NCBI GenBank assembly: GCA_015227615.1
Contig: JAALGZ010000080.1
Coordinates: 24,329-88,328 of the forward strand
Direction: 5' to 3'
Origin: Labyrinthula sp. Ha
Taxonomy: Eukaryota > Sar > Bigyra > Labyrinthulida > Labyrinthulaceae
DNA: 64,000 nt
Positions 11,310 to 22,545 of this stretch are shown one piece after another. The stretch's first letter is position 1; the number at the start of each line of letters is the position of its first letter. Made by a program: the position numbers and the translations under genes. The notes under the pieces were generated by a model. It was not told the DNA's origin. It saw nothing but the letters and a program-made list of their open reading frames with translations, and did not search any database.

Positions 11310-14216
11310 ATGGCAAGAGACAAAGATTTCTCGAAATCACAAGAAGATAAACCTCGGAAAAGGCGTAGATGGGACAAAGCACCTGATAAGAAATCCACAT
11401 CTCGATGGGATGCGAAGCTAACTGCTACACCTACCTTAGTTTCAAGTAATCAAGATGAAGAAAACAAGCCCAAACTAGACGACAAGCTCTCTGACAAAGC
11501 TTTAGATGAAATGTTACCAAAAGAAGGCTACAAGATACTAAAACCACCAGCAGATTATAATCCAGCTATAACAACTGCAAAATTATCTAATCTATCTAAA
11601 TTAGCAGGTGGTATAGCACTTAATGATGAAGAAGTACCCGATGTAAAACCTGGAGAAGAATACTTATTTCAAAAACTTGCTGTTCCTGATTCAAATTTAA
11701 ATCACGTTGAAGCAAGAGAAAAAGAAATTTTGAAGCATTTGTTACGAATCAAGGATGGAGATCCAGCTCAAAGAAAACAGTCACTTAAATTACTTGTTAC
11801 AGATGCCAGGTATTTAGGTCCTGGTCCTTTGTTCAACCAAATCCTTCCTTTACTTATGTCTCCTCAACTTTCAGAACAAGAACGGCATCTCTTCATCAAA
11901 TTAACAGATCGACTGCTTTACAAATTGGACGAATTAGTTCGTCCATATGTTCCCAAGCTCTTAGTGGTAGTTGAACCAATGCTAATTGACGATGATTACT
12001 ACGCACGAGTTGAAGGCAGAGAAGTTATTGCGCATTTAGCTCGTGCAGCTGGATTAGCTTCAATGATTGCTGCAATGCGTGCTGACATTGATTCTCCAGA
12101 CACGTACGTAAGGAACACGACGGCTAGGGCATTGGCCGTTGTCGCCCAAGCTGTTGGAATTGGAAGTGTAATTCCATTTTTAAAAGCTGTTTGTAATAGT
12201 AAGAAGTCATGGAGAGCTCGACACACTGGAACTAAAGTTGTACAGCAGATGGGGATTTTAATGGGGATTGGAATTCTACCCTGGTTAAAAAGTGTTGTTG
12301 AAGTGATTCGTAAGGGATTGACTGATGAAGAACAGCAAGTAAGGATGGTTACTGCTCTTACATTATCTACATTGGCAGAGAGTGTTCATCCGTATGGGAT
12401 TGAGAGCTTTGATAACTGCTTGGAGGATTTATGGACTGGTGTGCGATTACATCGAGGAAAAGCATTGGCTGGGTTTTTAAAAGCTGTTGGGTCGATTACA
12501 CCTCTGATGGACTCTGAGTACGCTGGATACTTTGCAAAGGAAGTTTGGAGCGTTGTTCGAAGGGAAATGGATGCTGGAGACATTGAGATGAGAAAAGTTG
12601 TTTTGGGTGTTATTGAAAAAACTGTTGCTATTGATGGAGTTGATGTAAAATTTGTAAGAGAAGAAGTTGTAGAAAGAGTAGTTGAGAAGTTTTGGGTTAG
12701 AAGGATGGCGCTTGATAGAAGAAATTATAGGGCACTAATTAGCACAACAGTTGAGATTGCTAAGAAAATTGGTGCAAAAGAAATTATTGAGCGCTTAGCT
12801 TCTGATCTAAAGGATGAAAGTGAATTATTTCGTCGTATGGTTGCTGAATGTATTGACGAAGTGATTCAATGTTTAGGTATTTCAGAGTTAAGTGAAAGTT
12901 TGGAGGCGCAAATTGTAGATGGAGTTTTGTTTGCGTATAGTGAACAAAGTGCAACTAGTTTTCAAGCTGATTTAGAATCTGCTCATGGTGCAGATGAAGC
13001 TCAGATGATAATGCTCAATGCTTTTGGAACTATTTTGCATTCTCTTGGATCAAGAGCTGCACCATATTTGCCTAAAATTGTTCAAGTAATAACTACTAGA
13101 TTACATAATAAGAGTGTTACTACTAGAATGCAAGCTGCAGACTTAGTTTCAAGGATTGCCGTGGTTTTGAATAAATGTGGAGAAACCAAATTAATGAATC
13201 ATTTAGCTGTATTGTTATATGAATACTTAGGTGAAGAATATCCTGAAGTTCTTGGTTCTATTCTTAGTGGATTGAAATCAATAGTAAATGTCATTGGAAT
13301 GGATAATATGACTCCACCTATTCAAGATCTTCTTCCTAGATTGGTTCCAATACTAAAGAATAGGCATGAAAAAGTACAAGAAAATTGTGTGGATTTAGTT
13401 GGAAGAATTGCCGATCGAGGTGCTCAATTTGTGTCTCCGAAAGAATGGATGAGAGTTTGTCAAGAACTTTTGGAACTATTGAAAGCTCATAAGAAGGCAA
13501 TTCGAAGAGCAGCTGTGAATACATTTGGATACGTTGCGAAAGCAATTGGTCCTCAAGATGTTCTTCATGTGCTATTGACAAACTTAAAAGTAGAAGAACG
13601 TCAACTTAGAGTGTGCACAACAGTTGCTTTAGCTATTGTAGCCGAAACTTGTTCTCCTTTTACAGTTTTACCTTCATTAATGAACGAATACAGATTTCCT
13701 GATGCCAATGTTCAAAATGGGGTATTAAAAGCTATGGCATTTCTTTTTGAATACATTGGGGAAATGTCACGCGACTATATTTACGCAGTAGTTACACTAT
13801 TAACAGATGCTTTAACAGATCGAGATCGTGTACATCGACAAACAGCATGCACTTGCATTAAGCACTTAGCACTTGGAGTATTGGGATGTGGTTATGAAGA
13901 TATATTTGAACATTTAATAAATTATGTATGGCCTAATGTTTTGGAAACAAGTCCGCATGTATTAGGAGCTGTGATGGATGCGATTGAGGGCTTAAGACTA
14001 GTGTTGGGATCTCCTCGAGTTTTTTTGTACACTGTTCAAGGATTGTATCATCCAGCTAGAAGAGTAAGAGAAATGTATTGGAAAATATATAATAATCTTT
14101 ATGTTTATGGACCTGAAAAACTTGTTCCTTGTTATCCTAGAATAACAGGAGAAGATATTGGTGAAGAAAAAATAGGTATGGATTATGTAAGACCAGAACT
14201 GGAAATCTTTATTTAA
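11310..14216 (+). CDS. SF3B1: Splicing factor 3B subunit 1 (SF3b155)
   Basis: Core scaffold of the U2 snRNP SF3b complex, which clamps the branch-site adenosine in the nucleus. 968 aa versus about 1300 in animals; the missing length is nearly all from the disordered N terminus. Two Arg-Trp-Asp motifs (Trp21, Trp33) in a basic context look like UHM-ligand motifs for U2AF-type partners. From about residue 125 on, the HEAT superhelix is very well conserved, including [53 protein letters not shown] and [11 protein letters not shown]. The human hotspot region aligns without gaps: Arg625, His662 and Lys666 are kept (Arg268, His305, Lys309), but the Lys700 equivalent is Gln343. About 15-20 extra residues lie near 547-566. 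Single uninterrupted frame, TAA stop. Confidence 0.97.
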   Translation: MARDKDFSKSQEDKPRKRRRWDKAPDKKSTSRWDAKLTATPTLVSSNQDEENKPKLDDKLSDKALDEMLPKEGYKILKPPADYNPAITTAKLSNLSKLAGGIALNDEEVPDVKPGEEYLFQKLAVPDSNLNHVEAREKEILKHLLRIKDGDPAQRKQSLKLLVTDARYLGPGPLFNQILPLLMSPQLSEQERHLFIKLTDRLLYKLDELVRPYVPKLLVVVEPMLIDDDYYARVEGREVIAHLARAAGLASMIAAMRADIDSPDTYVRNTTARALAVVAQAVGIGSVIPFLKAVCNSKKSWRARHTGTKVVQQMGILMGIGILPWLKSVVEVIRKGLTDEEQQVRMVTALTLSTLAESVHPYGIESFDNCLEDLWTGVRLHRGKALAGFLKAVGSITPLMDSEYAGYFAKEVWSVVRREMDAGDIEMRKVVLGVIEKTVAIDGVDVKFVREEVVERVVEKFWVRRMALDRRNYRALISTTVEIAKKIGAKEIIERLASDLKDESELFRRMVAECIDEVIQCLGISELSESLEAQIVDGVLFAYSEQSATSFQADLESAHGADEAQMIMLNAFGTILHSLGSRAAPYLPKIVQVITTRLHNKSVTTRMQAADLVSRIAVVLNKCGETKLMNHLAVLLYEYLGEEYPEVLGSILSGLKSIVNVIGMDNMTPPIQDLLPRLVPILKNRHEKVQENCVDLVGRIADRGAQFVSPKEWMRVCQELLELLKAHKKAIRRAAVNTFGYVAKAIGPQDVLHVLLTNLKVEERQLRVCTTVALAIVAETCSPFTVLPSLMNEYRFPDANVQNGVLKAMAFLFEYIGEMSRDYIYAVVTLLTDALTDRDRVHRQTACTCIKHLALGVLGCGYEDIFEHLINYVWPNVLETSPHVLGAVMDAIEGLRLVLGSPRVFLYTVQGLYHPARRVREMYWKIYNNLYVYGPEKLVPCYPRITGEDIGEEKIGMDYVRPELEIFI

Positions 14217-14317
14217 GTGGTTTTCAATCTGCTTTTTTTAGTAGGTGTTAATGAAAAAAAACTAATATTCAAGTTTTAAGCTTTAGGAGATAATTCTTTA
14301 TGAAGATGCGGTTACAT

Positions 14318-15052
14318 CTAGGGCATTTCTTGTTCATTATATGTTTCAAAGTATTTTTTGATGTTATCCTTATATTTTTTTGGTGGACCAAAGACGTATT
14401 CTTCATGAAGGAATACAAAGAGAATAAAGACACTAAATGGGTAAACTGAATAAATAAGAAACACATACAGTTCAGCATTGTCACTAATGTAACTCATGTA
14501 GCTTGTTACGAATAAAAGCATTATAACAACAAAAGAACTTATAATCCTTGCCCAGGATAATGGCGCGTTATCCTTAAACGTTCTCTCCCAATGAACGAGA
14601 GACTGATTTGGATCTGAACCAAATTGTTTGACAAAGAATCTTTCTACACCGCCTTTGTTCTCCTTTAATTTTCCTCTTACATAAACTCTCGTATTAATCG
14701 TAAGAACCAAATTTAAAAAGTCTACCTCTGTTACTTCATATTGTTCTTCTGTATGCGTTGGGTTAGAGTGTTCTAGTCTATAACATACTCCGGGCTTTCC
14801 ATTTTCACCTTTGTATTTCTTGGTTTTTGCTGATTTAACTGTGAAGTTCTTAGACTCGAATGGTCGATTCACTTTCATAAACGAATCAGTGTCAATTAAA
14901 GCTTTCCAAACTTTCTCTTTGCTTTGCCTAACACGAACTTTTTTATACTTTGAAAAATCAGTAACACACATTTTATTTGCAAAAACACCTGTTTTGTCTT
15001 TATGTAATGAACTTGAAGAACTGTATTTAGTGTTCCAATATATATATCTCAT
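14318..15052 (-). CDS. SRPBCC/START-like domain protein with C-terminal membrane hairpin
   Basis: 244 aa from ATG 15052. An inner ATG at 14971 (Met28) gives MCVTDF, aligning with the MCTLDL start of the paralog at 34237, so the shorter form (217 aa) may be the real one. The soluble part (about 28-165) has the predicted pattern of a helix-grip lipid-binding fold: an early helix with Val-Trp-Lys-Ala-Leu, then beta strands, with the family signature KYKGENGKPGVCYRLEH in the middle. Two hydrophobic segments of about 20 residues (about 170-195 and 198-218) with a short polar link make a hairpin, then a charged tail. Membrane-bound lipid transfer or sensing is an inference from fold and topology. 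Same family as the genes in the 33-35 and 43-45 kb blocks. The fold name is my reading; the family relation is seen directly. Confidence 0.7.
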   Translation of the reverse strand: MRYIYWNTKYSSSSSLHKDKTGVFANKMCVTDFSKYKKVRVRQSKEKVWKALIDTDSFMKVNRPFESKNFTVKSAKTKKYKGENGKPGVCYRLEHSNPTHTEEQYEVTEVDFLNLVLTINTRVYVRGKLKENKGGVERFFVKQFGSDPNQSLVHWERTFKDNAPLSWARIISSFVVIMLLFVTSYMSYISDNAELYVFLIYSVYPFSVFILFVFLHEEYVFGPPKKYKDNIKKYFETYNEQEMP

Positions 15053-15055
15053 TTT

Positions 15056-15077
15056 AACGAGAGTATTGACTCTCGTT
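15056..15077 (-). promoter_or_regulatory. Perfect hairpin just upstream of the start codon
   Basis: AACGAGAGT (15056-15064) and ACTCTCGTT (15069-15077) are perfect 9-bp inverted arms around a 4-nt loop, ending 3 nt before the upstream ATG of the SRPBCC-like gene. In mRNA it would form a stem at the very start of the frame, or lie in the 5' leader if the inner ATG is used. A similar, less perfect stem precedes its paralog at 35339-35363. A role in translation or as an operator-like site is speculation. Confidence 0.5.
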
Positions 15078-15530
15078 GTATTGGTTTCTAAAAATTCTCA
15101 ATTGAATACTCGATACCATTTTTCCCGATATCTGTTTTTGCTTATATCGTGCATAATTCACTGAGATCACGATAATTTAATGTTATCTCGTTTTCCCCAA
15201 TACTTGATTTGATCAAGTTTCAATATTATATTGTCTCGAACTATATCGATTAATAACGAATTGCGCCCGGTTAAGATTTGAATCGAATGATTCTAACAGT
15301 AATAAATTATCTTAGATATATAAATTAAGTTAAGTTAAGGTGAGAGTAAGGTACTACATCTGCAAATCCGCCTACGCATTTATTTTCGGGTCCGATCCCG
15401 GACCACAGCTCACTAGGGAAGCTTCCCGTCTCGTGTTCCTACTGTCACTTAACTAAACTATTTTTCGGGATCTCGAGACACTCTTGGTATGATCTCGATA
15501 GTTTTCCCGTTGTACTCATTTATCGCATTT

Positions 15531-15595
15531 GATCTCCCAAAATAATGATTTCCCAAAATATTGATTTTCCAAAATAGTGATTTCCCAAAATTTGT
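15531..15595. repeat. Four-copy tandem repeat, 16-bp period
   Basis: Units begin at 15531, 15547, 15563 and 15579 with consensus GATTTCCCAAAATANT; each copy has one or two changes. No gene nearby depends on it as far as can be seen. Confidence 0.75.
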
Positions 15596-15688
15596 GAAAA
15601 ATCCAAATCGAAATTAGGAAATCATGCAAGAAAATCATGAAAGAAATTGAGACATTGTCAGACGTCATATCCAGCGCTAAGCGTGTTA

Positions 15689-15835
15689 TTTGATTAATTA
15701 ATAATTTATCAACAAGAGATTTCGCAATATGTTTTTTATTGATTGATTCTGATAATTTCCAAATTATTTTGATTGATTATTGATCATCATTGTTAATCAA
15801 TAACAATTTGGGCCACATGGCCAATATCAATTAAT
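15689..15835. repeat. Putative dispersed repeat, TTGATAA-rich (copy 1)
   Basis: Starts TGTTATTTGATTAATTAAT and ends near AATTTGGGCCACATGGCC. The reverse complement of about 27450-27610 has the same order of features: GCTGGATAAGGGTGTTACTTGATAA, then many TTGATTATC words, then AATTGGGCCATTTGGCC. This looks like an old LTR or short non-autonomous element, but I find no target-site duplication. Confidence 0.3.
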
Positions 15836-16549
15836 TTGTTGATACGTTTGGTTATTGATAAGTGTTGATAATTTAGTTATTCCGTCACTTTTTAATGAAA
15901 TTCCATAATAATTCAGTTAAATTCAGAGAGCTCTCCTACAAGGGCAGGCTAGTTATTAAACACTCCTAAGCAAGAACAAAAAGTTAAGAAACTTATTTAA
16001 CATCATTGGAAAGCTCTCTGTGTACACACCATACTTCTTTAACATTCAATTGATTTTGAAAGTGTTGTTATGTTCCTTTTGTCGGTAAGTGAGAACCCTG
16101 TTTATAAATAATTAATTTCTAACGAAGTAGTTTAGGGTTTCGAAACGATATTAGCTTTCTCTTTGTACTTTTATCTTTTGCTTTTTTTGTGTTTGTTTTT
16201 ATAATACCTTCCTTCTTTAGCCTCCTTTAAATACCATCCCTAAACGACCTTCCTTCTTAAGACATCATAAAAACCAGAACACTACCCTCAAGAAACCATC
16301 CTCAAATAACTTTTCACTCGAAAGAACAACATAATATGCAACTACCTATAAATACCATAACAAGTGTTAACAACAATATACAGTGGTGCTTTAGTGACAG
16401 CGAAACAGATTATGACTGCAGACAGTGAAATCCCTCTGATTTGGCTTCTAATTCGTTTCGTTGAAAGCTAGGTACATGTTTCCAGAGCCCTTTTAAATAT
16501 CACCCTAGCTGAAGGAGATGGGAAAAAAATTGTAATAGTTAATTTCAGA

Positions 16550-18400
16550 TACATCACCAAATACCACCAAAATATGATTTATTGATTTCATTTCGACCAG
16601 AGAACAATGAAGAAAAGGTTAAACAACCTCTGTAGCTGTTGAGGTCATTTCTTATACTAAAATTAAGCCTAACATTAAACATTGGTGCCTTATTATTTTT
16701 GCTATTACGGGGTGGTGAAAACTTTATCCACGAATTTTTCAAAAATGCAGTATAATGGCCATATAATTAACAATACCTTTTCAGCTCTTCTACATAGCTC
16801 AACATCTATTTCAAACTAAACTTAACAGTTAATAATAACATAAATATTTGTAGGCTAAAATCAAAAGAAAATGTAAAAAACCATGATTACTAAAAATGAC
16901 CCATGTAGTATTTGCTAGTTTTTGTCACGAAATCTTCTTCAAATCATTGAGTACGTCTAGTTCTCAATTGATCGACTTTTTCTTATTATACTACTTTTTC
17001 AACTTGGTTTCTTGAACTTAGTTCTTTTTTTCTAACTATTACTTAAGTCTTAAAAAACTTATGGAAAACTGTATTCAGCAAAACACAGTTCTCGTTCTAT
17101 CATATTCATAACCATAGTTCACCGCACCACGTCATCAACATATGCTCTTCCAATACACTCTGATATGATATTACCGCCAATATTTTGTTATATCATACTT
17201 ATCATTCTTACCTGTTCATACAGTTGCTCAAAACTTAAGTAAATATTTCCAAAAGCCCCTTACCACCTACAAGAGCTCCGCTTGGCTTCCAACAAAAGTT
17301 CAAACATACCTCACCTGTTCAATTCACATCTAAAAATGCATATCCCATACTTGAGGTCAGAACATCAGCTGTACCTTCTATATTTACAAACCAAAACTAA
17401 TATATTTCCAGAGAACATAATATTATCACCCACAATGTATTTCACATTAAAACATCTTTTCAACCATGTGTTTTTCAACGTATTTAATATGGATGAGTAC
17501 TTTAAGCCCTAGAGAACGCTACTTTTGAGGGTCCTTTTCACTAAGTTTACAGATCTGTAAAAACCTACATCCAAACCTAACATCACGAACAACAACTCTA
17601 TGGAGGTCCTGATTGTTTTCAAACTCTAGAAACTTATCATAGTTCTTTTATCATTCTATTTCATAAGATTTTCTCAGGTTAACTATAACTGAGTTTAAAT
17701 TCACTCAGAAAAGTTAAATGTTAAAAATTTACACATCTAAAAATTTGATATCACTCAGCTTTGTTATAATCCTATCAAATTTTGTACTAAATAACCAATA
17801 AGTATAAGGAAAGAACCTTTAAATTATATTTTTGTTTTGTGGAAGTTTTTAATATATTGTTAAGAAAAGATGATATCGGATTAATTTGCAGTTTTTGTCA
17901 ACGCCAATTCATGAAATGCCTCACGAAATACTCGTCCACAGCCTAAAGAGACCTTAACATTTAAAAACTGATAAATTTAGGCAAATCAATTAACATGATT
18001 AGAATATAAAGTATTTTAGGTAGAGTTTCAAGCAATGTATCCTATTTGCGAGATTATGTAAAGCTTAGAAAAAGCTACTGCATAATGTCAAATTTTCCTG
18101 AATGAGCAATAAAAAACAGTAAAACACTCTAAAAAATAATAGCCACTTTTTATTAATTATACTTTAGGTTTTTCTCAACCTTATTTCCACCAAATTTGTA
18201 GAATTTTGCTATTAACTCCAGCGATAATTACTTGGATAAATTAAATTTCGTGTTAAAATCAATTGCAAAATAGTCAAAACTGAACTCCAGATTGGCTAAA
18301 TATAATAAAACTGTCCATTTGAATTATTTGGTACTAGTTCCAAGTAATTTGAACTTAATACAGATATGTTTTTGGGGGGTTAATGCTTCTAATGATGTAA
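16550..18400 (+). repeat. Long dispersed non-coding repeat, copy 1
   Basis: Shares colinear blocks with 24465-25830 in the same orientation. Examples are TTTTTCAAAAATGCAGTATA with ATGGCCATA (16733-16766 versus 24641-24672), TTTTTGTCACGAAATCTTC, GTTTACAGATCT, and CTCAGAAAAGT-AAATGTT. Copy 1 has about 480 bp extra (about 16945-17420) absent from copy 2. No open frame is shared, so the element is non-coding or long dead. Divergence is considerable but alignment by eye runs over more than 1 kb. Confidence 0.65.
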
Positions 18401-20674
18401 ACCTCAGTCATACTAATTTAAGTTCCTAGTTCTGAATAATAGTTTTCTCTTACCTTTTAAACATAAAAAATTATAAAAAACCTGAAATAATTTAAAATAT
18501 ATATTACTGCAAATATTCAGAGTAAATATGTTTTGGTTTTATGAAAAACTCGTTTAGAGGCGTTTCTATGGTATACTTAAATTGGAAAGCTGATATTCAT
18601 ATTTGCACAAGTTAAATAAGTTAAACAAGATTAATCAAACATTACTAGTATCATGTCAATGAAAATACAATTTTCTTCTAAATGGTAATAATCAAGGTTT
18701 TGTAACCCTTAGCAGATTTTATTATTATATTCTATTATAATATAGCTAAATTCATTTGAATCTTTTACGTAAGAGTTAATTATGTTAGACTTTGATTTAG
18801 AGAAATTAATTCAAATCATTTTAAACATAGAATTTATTTTCAGCTATGGTATTTGTGCTGTTTAACCCAAAGTTAAAATTTCTTGGAACTTTCCTGTTTT
18901 TGGTATCACTATATTATTATTATCTACTGGTATTGGTACAGATAACTACTCACAAATAGGCTGTGAACAGAATTGGCGTTAGTAATAGTTACTTCTATGG
19001 TTGTTTTACCTATAGAATTTTGGGTCCAACAAAATAGGATGAATTTGGATTAAACTTATGAAATGAAAATATATACGAGAAATAAACAAGAAAAAAAATA
19101 TCTCCTGAGGGAGAAAGGTTAGTTGGAAATGGGAGTGTGTTCTAAGCTGGGTAGTAGTACTATTAATTAGATAATATCAGAACCAAGCAATGAACTTTTT
19201 GAATTCACTTTGTAGGAAGCCGCATAAGAAAAAAAAATGAAAATACGTCAGAAGAGAGGTTGAAAAATATTTAAGGAAACATTTTTTACGATGAAAATTG
19301 CGATAATCTGTCCAAGTGCTACAGGTAATAATGTCCCGACAACACAATAATATACGTGATAACATTTTACACCGCGCCACGTCATCTTTTAGTAGCTTTC
19401 ACTGTTCCTGTAATATACTTTTGAGAACCGTTAACAAGTTAAAAATCTGAAATAACACTCTCTTGTAAGAAGGACAATAAACATACTTTCAAGGTTTAGC
19501 TTTTAGAATGCGAGAAGTTATATTGGTTCAAACTAGCAACAAATCTTCTGAAAGTTTATTAATTCACGTTGTTCAATATCCTTGGTGAAATAATTAAATT
19601 ACTGCTAAGAATCTTTGTGAAGAAGATGGATCTGGGATATCGACATTATGTTTCGTAAGTTTAAAACATGAATAAGTTGGTTAAAGTTTCGCAAAATGCG
19701 TTATTCTTGTTAAAGATGAAGTTTATCTAAATTAAGACTTTTTATTAAATGATAAATAATAAATTTTAAACTAGATCATTCTTATAAACAATTCTATCAC
19801 ATTGATGCTTACTCTAAGCTTAACACTTCGGTATGTTCTTCATTTCAAATTCTTCTGTACATGTAAGGTTTCAACTAACTAAAATTTAAGTAAAGCACGA
19901 TAAAACACTTTCGTTTTTTTAAGTCTACAAGTTTTTTCTTGTTTTTGGCTTTTCTAGGTGTGTATTTTACAAGAATGTCTGTTTTGTTCTTGACATTGCA
20001 TTATTAAGAAAAATTCTAGAATTCGAATTATCCGCGTTACAAATATTCTATAAAATTTCCCCGATTTTCCACAGAACCCTTAAAGTGTCTTGTTCCTTTT
20101 TCTTTCGCAAGATTTCTTGCAAAGAAAACCATTTCTTAATTCTCAATTCCCATCACTGCTAACCGAGATCAATCCTTATGGTAATACACCACTGTGCTTA
20201 ATGCCTAAAACAATGAAAAACGACTATAAAGAAAAACAAGAAAGAATATTACAAGTATAACCAGATAAAAATAGAAGCAATAGAGACAAAAAGGAGAGAA
20301 TTGAGTTAATTGAGTCGCTTAGTTTAAAGCTAAAAATTATAGAAATCAATTTGTTAAGTAGTTGTTTCCCAAGACATAATCCTTTGTGAAGGACTAAAAA
20401 AAGTAAACTACAACTTAAGGATTTACAAATAGTGATCAAGAATTTTTTTCACCTTGATAGTGCTGGAAAACTGATATTACCAACTTAGAATAGAATAACT
20501 AGTAGAATTATTCTAAAACACTTAAAAAAAACGATTAACCCTTAAAACCAGTCCAAATATTGTTCATCTGATTAAATATTTGTCATACTCTTTGGAAACG
20601 ACATTTCTTTCGCCTTTGAAACAAGAAAAATTTAGTAATGGTTTCTTTCGAAATACTGTCTTTTAGGTAATAAT
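18401..20674. other. Intergenic; no recognisable gene
   Basis: AT-rich with stops in all frames. A phrase near 19370 (CCGCGCCACGTCATC) echoes 17118-17133 in repeat copy 1, perhaps another fragment of the same repeat. Nothing else can be supported. Confidence 0.45.
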
Positions 20675-22545
20675 TTATTCTACTTCTTGTTCACAGACAT
20701 TGTTTTCTTCAACCAGTTGCTGTATGAAACATGCAAGAAAACTATTTCTTGTTTTGCCAATAAATATAAAATCAAATTCTTCTTCTTGAATCACAAATAT
20801 GTCAAGTATTTCATCAGGACCAAAAATTATTCTAGAAAAGAACTTGTACAAAAATGAATCTTGGAGCTTCTTGTGGTTGAAGAAAATAAAAATAATTTGC
20901 AGAAACTTTTCACTTGTAATAAGATAATCTGTTTTCAACACAAAATCAGGAGTCAAAGATATTTTTAAATTTGAATCTTTTACTTCAGGAAGTAATTCTG
21001 GAACAATAAAAGCATTTTTTTCTCTTGGATCTGCAAATAAAACCAAACTATGTAAAGCTAAGTTCAAAACATATTCTCTTTCTTTTTTTGTATATTGTTG
21101 CGATAAATTTTCAAATAAATCTTTTCTTATTATTTCAGTATCAATATATTTTCTACACTTTAAAAATACTGTTTTATTTGTTCTAAAAGCAAGTTGATGA
21201 AAATTTTCATCACGAATAAAACTTCCGAAAGCTTGAACTAAAAAAGAAGGTGCAAAAAATATAAAATTATCGCTTTCAAATAAATTAATATCTTTGAAAT
21301 AAGAAATAATTCCTTCATATGAATATCTTCTAACATTTCTTTTTAGGAAAAGTTACTCTTTTTCGCTTTTAGTTTAAGCTTTTCAGCTGTCATATAACTT
21401 GATTCTTCACGAGAATTATCCAAAAATAAAAAATAAACAGATTTACTCTGTGCATCTGGACCTAATAAGTCATATTTATTTATTCTAATTAACTTTCTTT
21501 TTATTACTTTTTCACTAATCCTATAAGAATCTACGAAATTTTCAACAGGAAAGAAAATTTTTTTTTATCTTCAACAAGATTTAAATTCCCAGAAAGCTTA
21601 GATAGAAAGAATTTAATTGTGCTGTTTATATTCTCAAAGTTTTATTTTTCTTTAAAAAAGTATGTAAAAAAGTTCCAACAAATAAAACACGCACTTTTGG
21701 AGTATTGCTTAAAATACTTTCACACTAAAATTTAAGTCTAAATAAATCTTTTTCTTTTAATTTTGTCATATTAAAGACACCTAAACAAATAGCTTTCTTA
21801 TTCATAAAAATTTGATGAACTGAAGAAAAAACTTCTTGTCCACCAAAATCATAAACACGTAAAAAAGTATCTCTAGTTCTGAAATCTGAAAGGATATTTG
21901 GTGTAATATATTGTCCAACAAAGCTTTTTTCTGTTATAGTTCTTGTAATCAACTCATCTTCAAAATCTAAGATATATTTTGACTTTTTTGGAACTTCATC
22001 TTCAATACTATGATAAATTTTCAACATATTCTTTACTCTTTGAACGCTCAAATCATATTTTGTAAGTGGTTTAAATTTATTCCTAACGTCGTTAACTTGA
22101 AATATTTGATAATCTTCTAAAACTAAAGTAGATTGAGTTTCTTTTCGAAAACTTTTTCCAGATAAGTTTCTTAATTAAGAGGTTTTTCCAGTTTTTCCAT
22201 CATCTAAAAATAAAACTAAACTAAATAAAAGACCCAGAAGAATAACTGGAACTTCATCTTACTATTTTTCTTCTTCATATTGACTTTGTAAAGCAGAATG
22301 AACAAGTTTTTTAACATTTACTCATTTTTTTAGGTTTAATAAGGCTTTCATAGATTTCAAGACTAAATATAGAAGGATGTGAATCAACTATTTCTTGTAA
22401 TTCAATAATATCTTCTTCTTGTATCTTTTTGTATCGAAGAGTATGTCTATATATTAAGCTCTCTATTCTTTTATTAGCTTTCAAGTAGTTTTTTATAGCT
22501 GAGACAATAGCTCTATTTTGAATATCTTCAATAATACTAAGAACT
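20675..22545 (-). pseudogene. Broken Roc-COR (ROCO) GTPase
   Basis: Read 5' to 3' on the minus strand: an N-terminal helical stretch (about 22540-22330), a P-loop DGKTGKTS near 22200, a switch-II VYDFGGQEVFSS...HQIF near 21870-21820, and the strand VRVLFVGTFLH near 21690-21650. A COR region (about 21350-20675) follows with FAPSFLVQAFG and a downstream stretch resembling the COR pattern ending in Val-Pro-Glu-Leu-Leu-Pro. Asp-Phe-Gly-Gly-Gln in place of Asp-x-x-Gly-Gln is the mark of Roc domains (LRRK2 and dictyostelid ROCO relatives). TAA directly follows the P-loop Ser, TAG follows LFRLKF at switch-II's end, paired TAG-TAA precede the P-loop, and frames shift at about 22310 and 21650-21540. 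About ten extra residues sit between VILLG and DDGK. No kinase or LRR is visible. Clearly dead, yet domain order is complete, so the loss is fairly recent. Confidence 0.75.

Larger units (their letters stand above)
15078..16549. other. Intergenic, with small repeats
   Basis: No gene. It holds a small inverted repeat GGTCCG-ATCC-CGGACC at 15389-15404, a 16-bp tandem repeat (listed separately), and at about 15689-15830 a TTGAT/TTATCAA-rich stretch ending in GGGCCACATGGCC. That stretch resembles the reverse complement of about 27450-27610. Confidence 0.5.

Noticed and set aside
13336-13581. Minus-strand frames inside SF3B1
   Set aside because: Shadows of a strongly conserved coding sequence.
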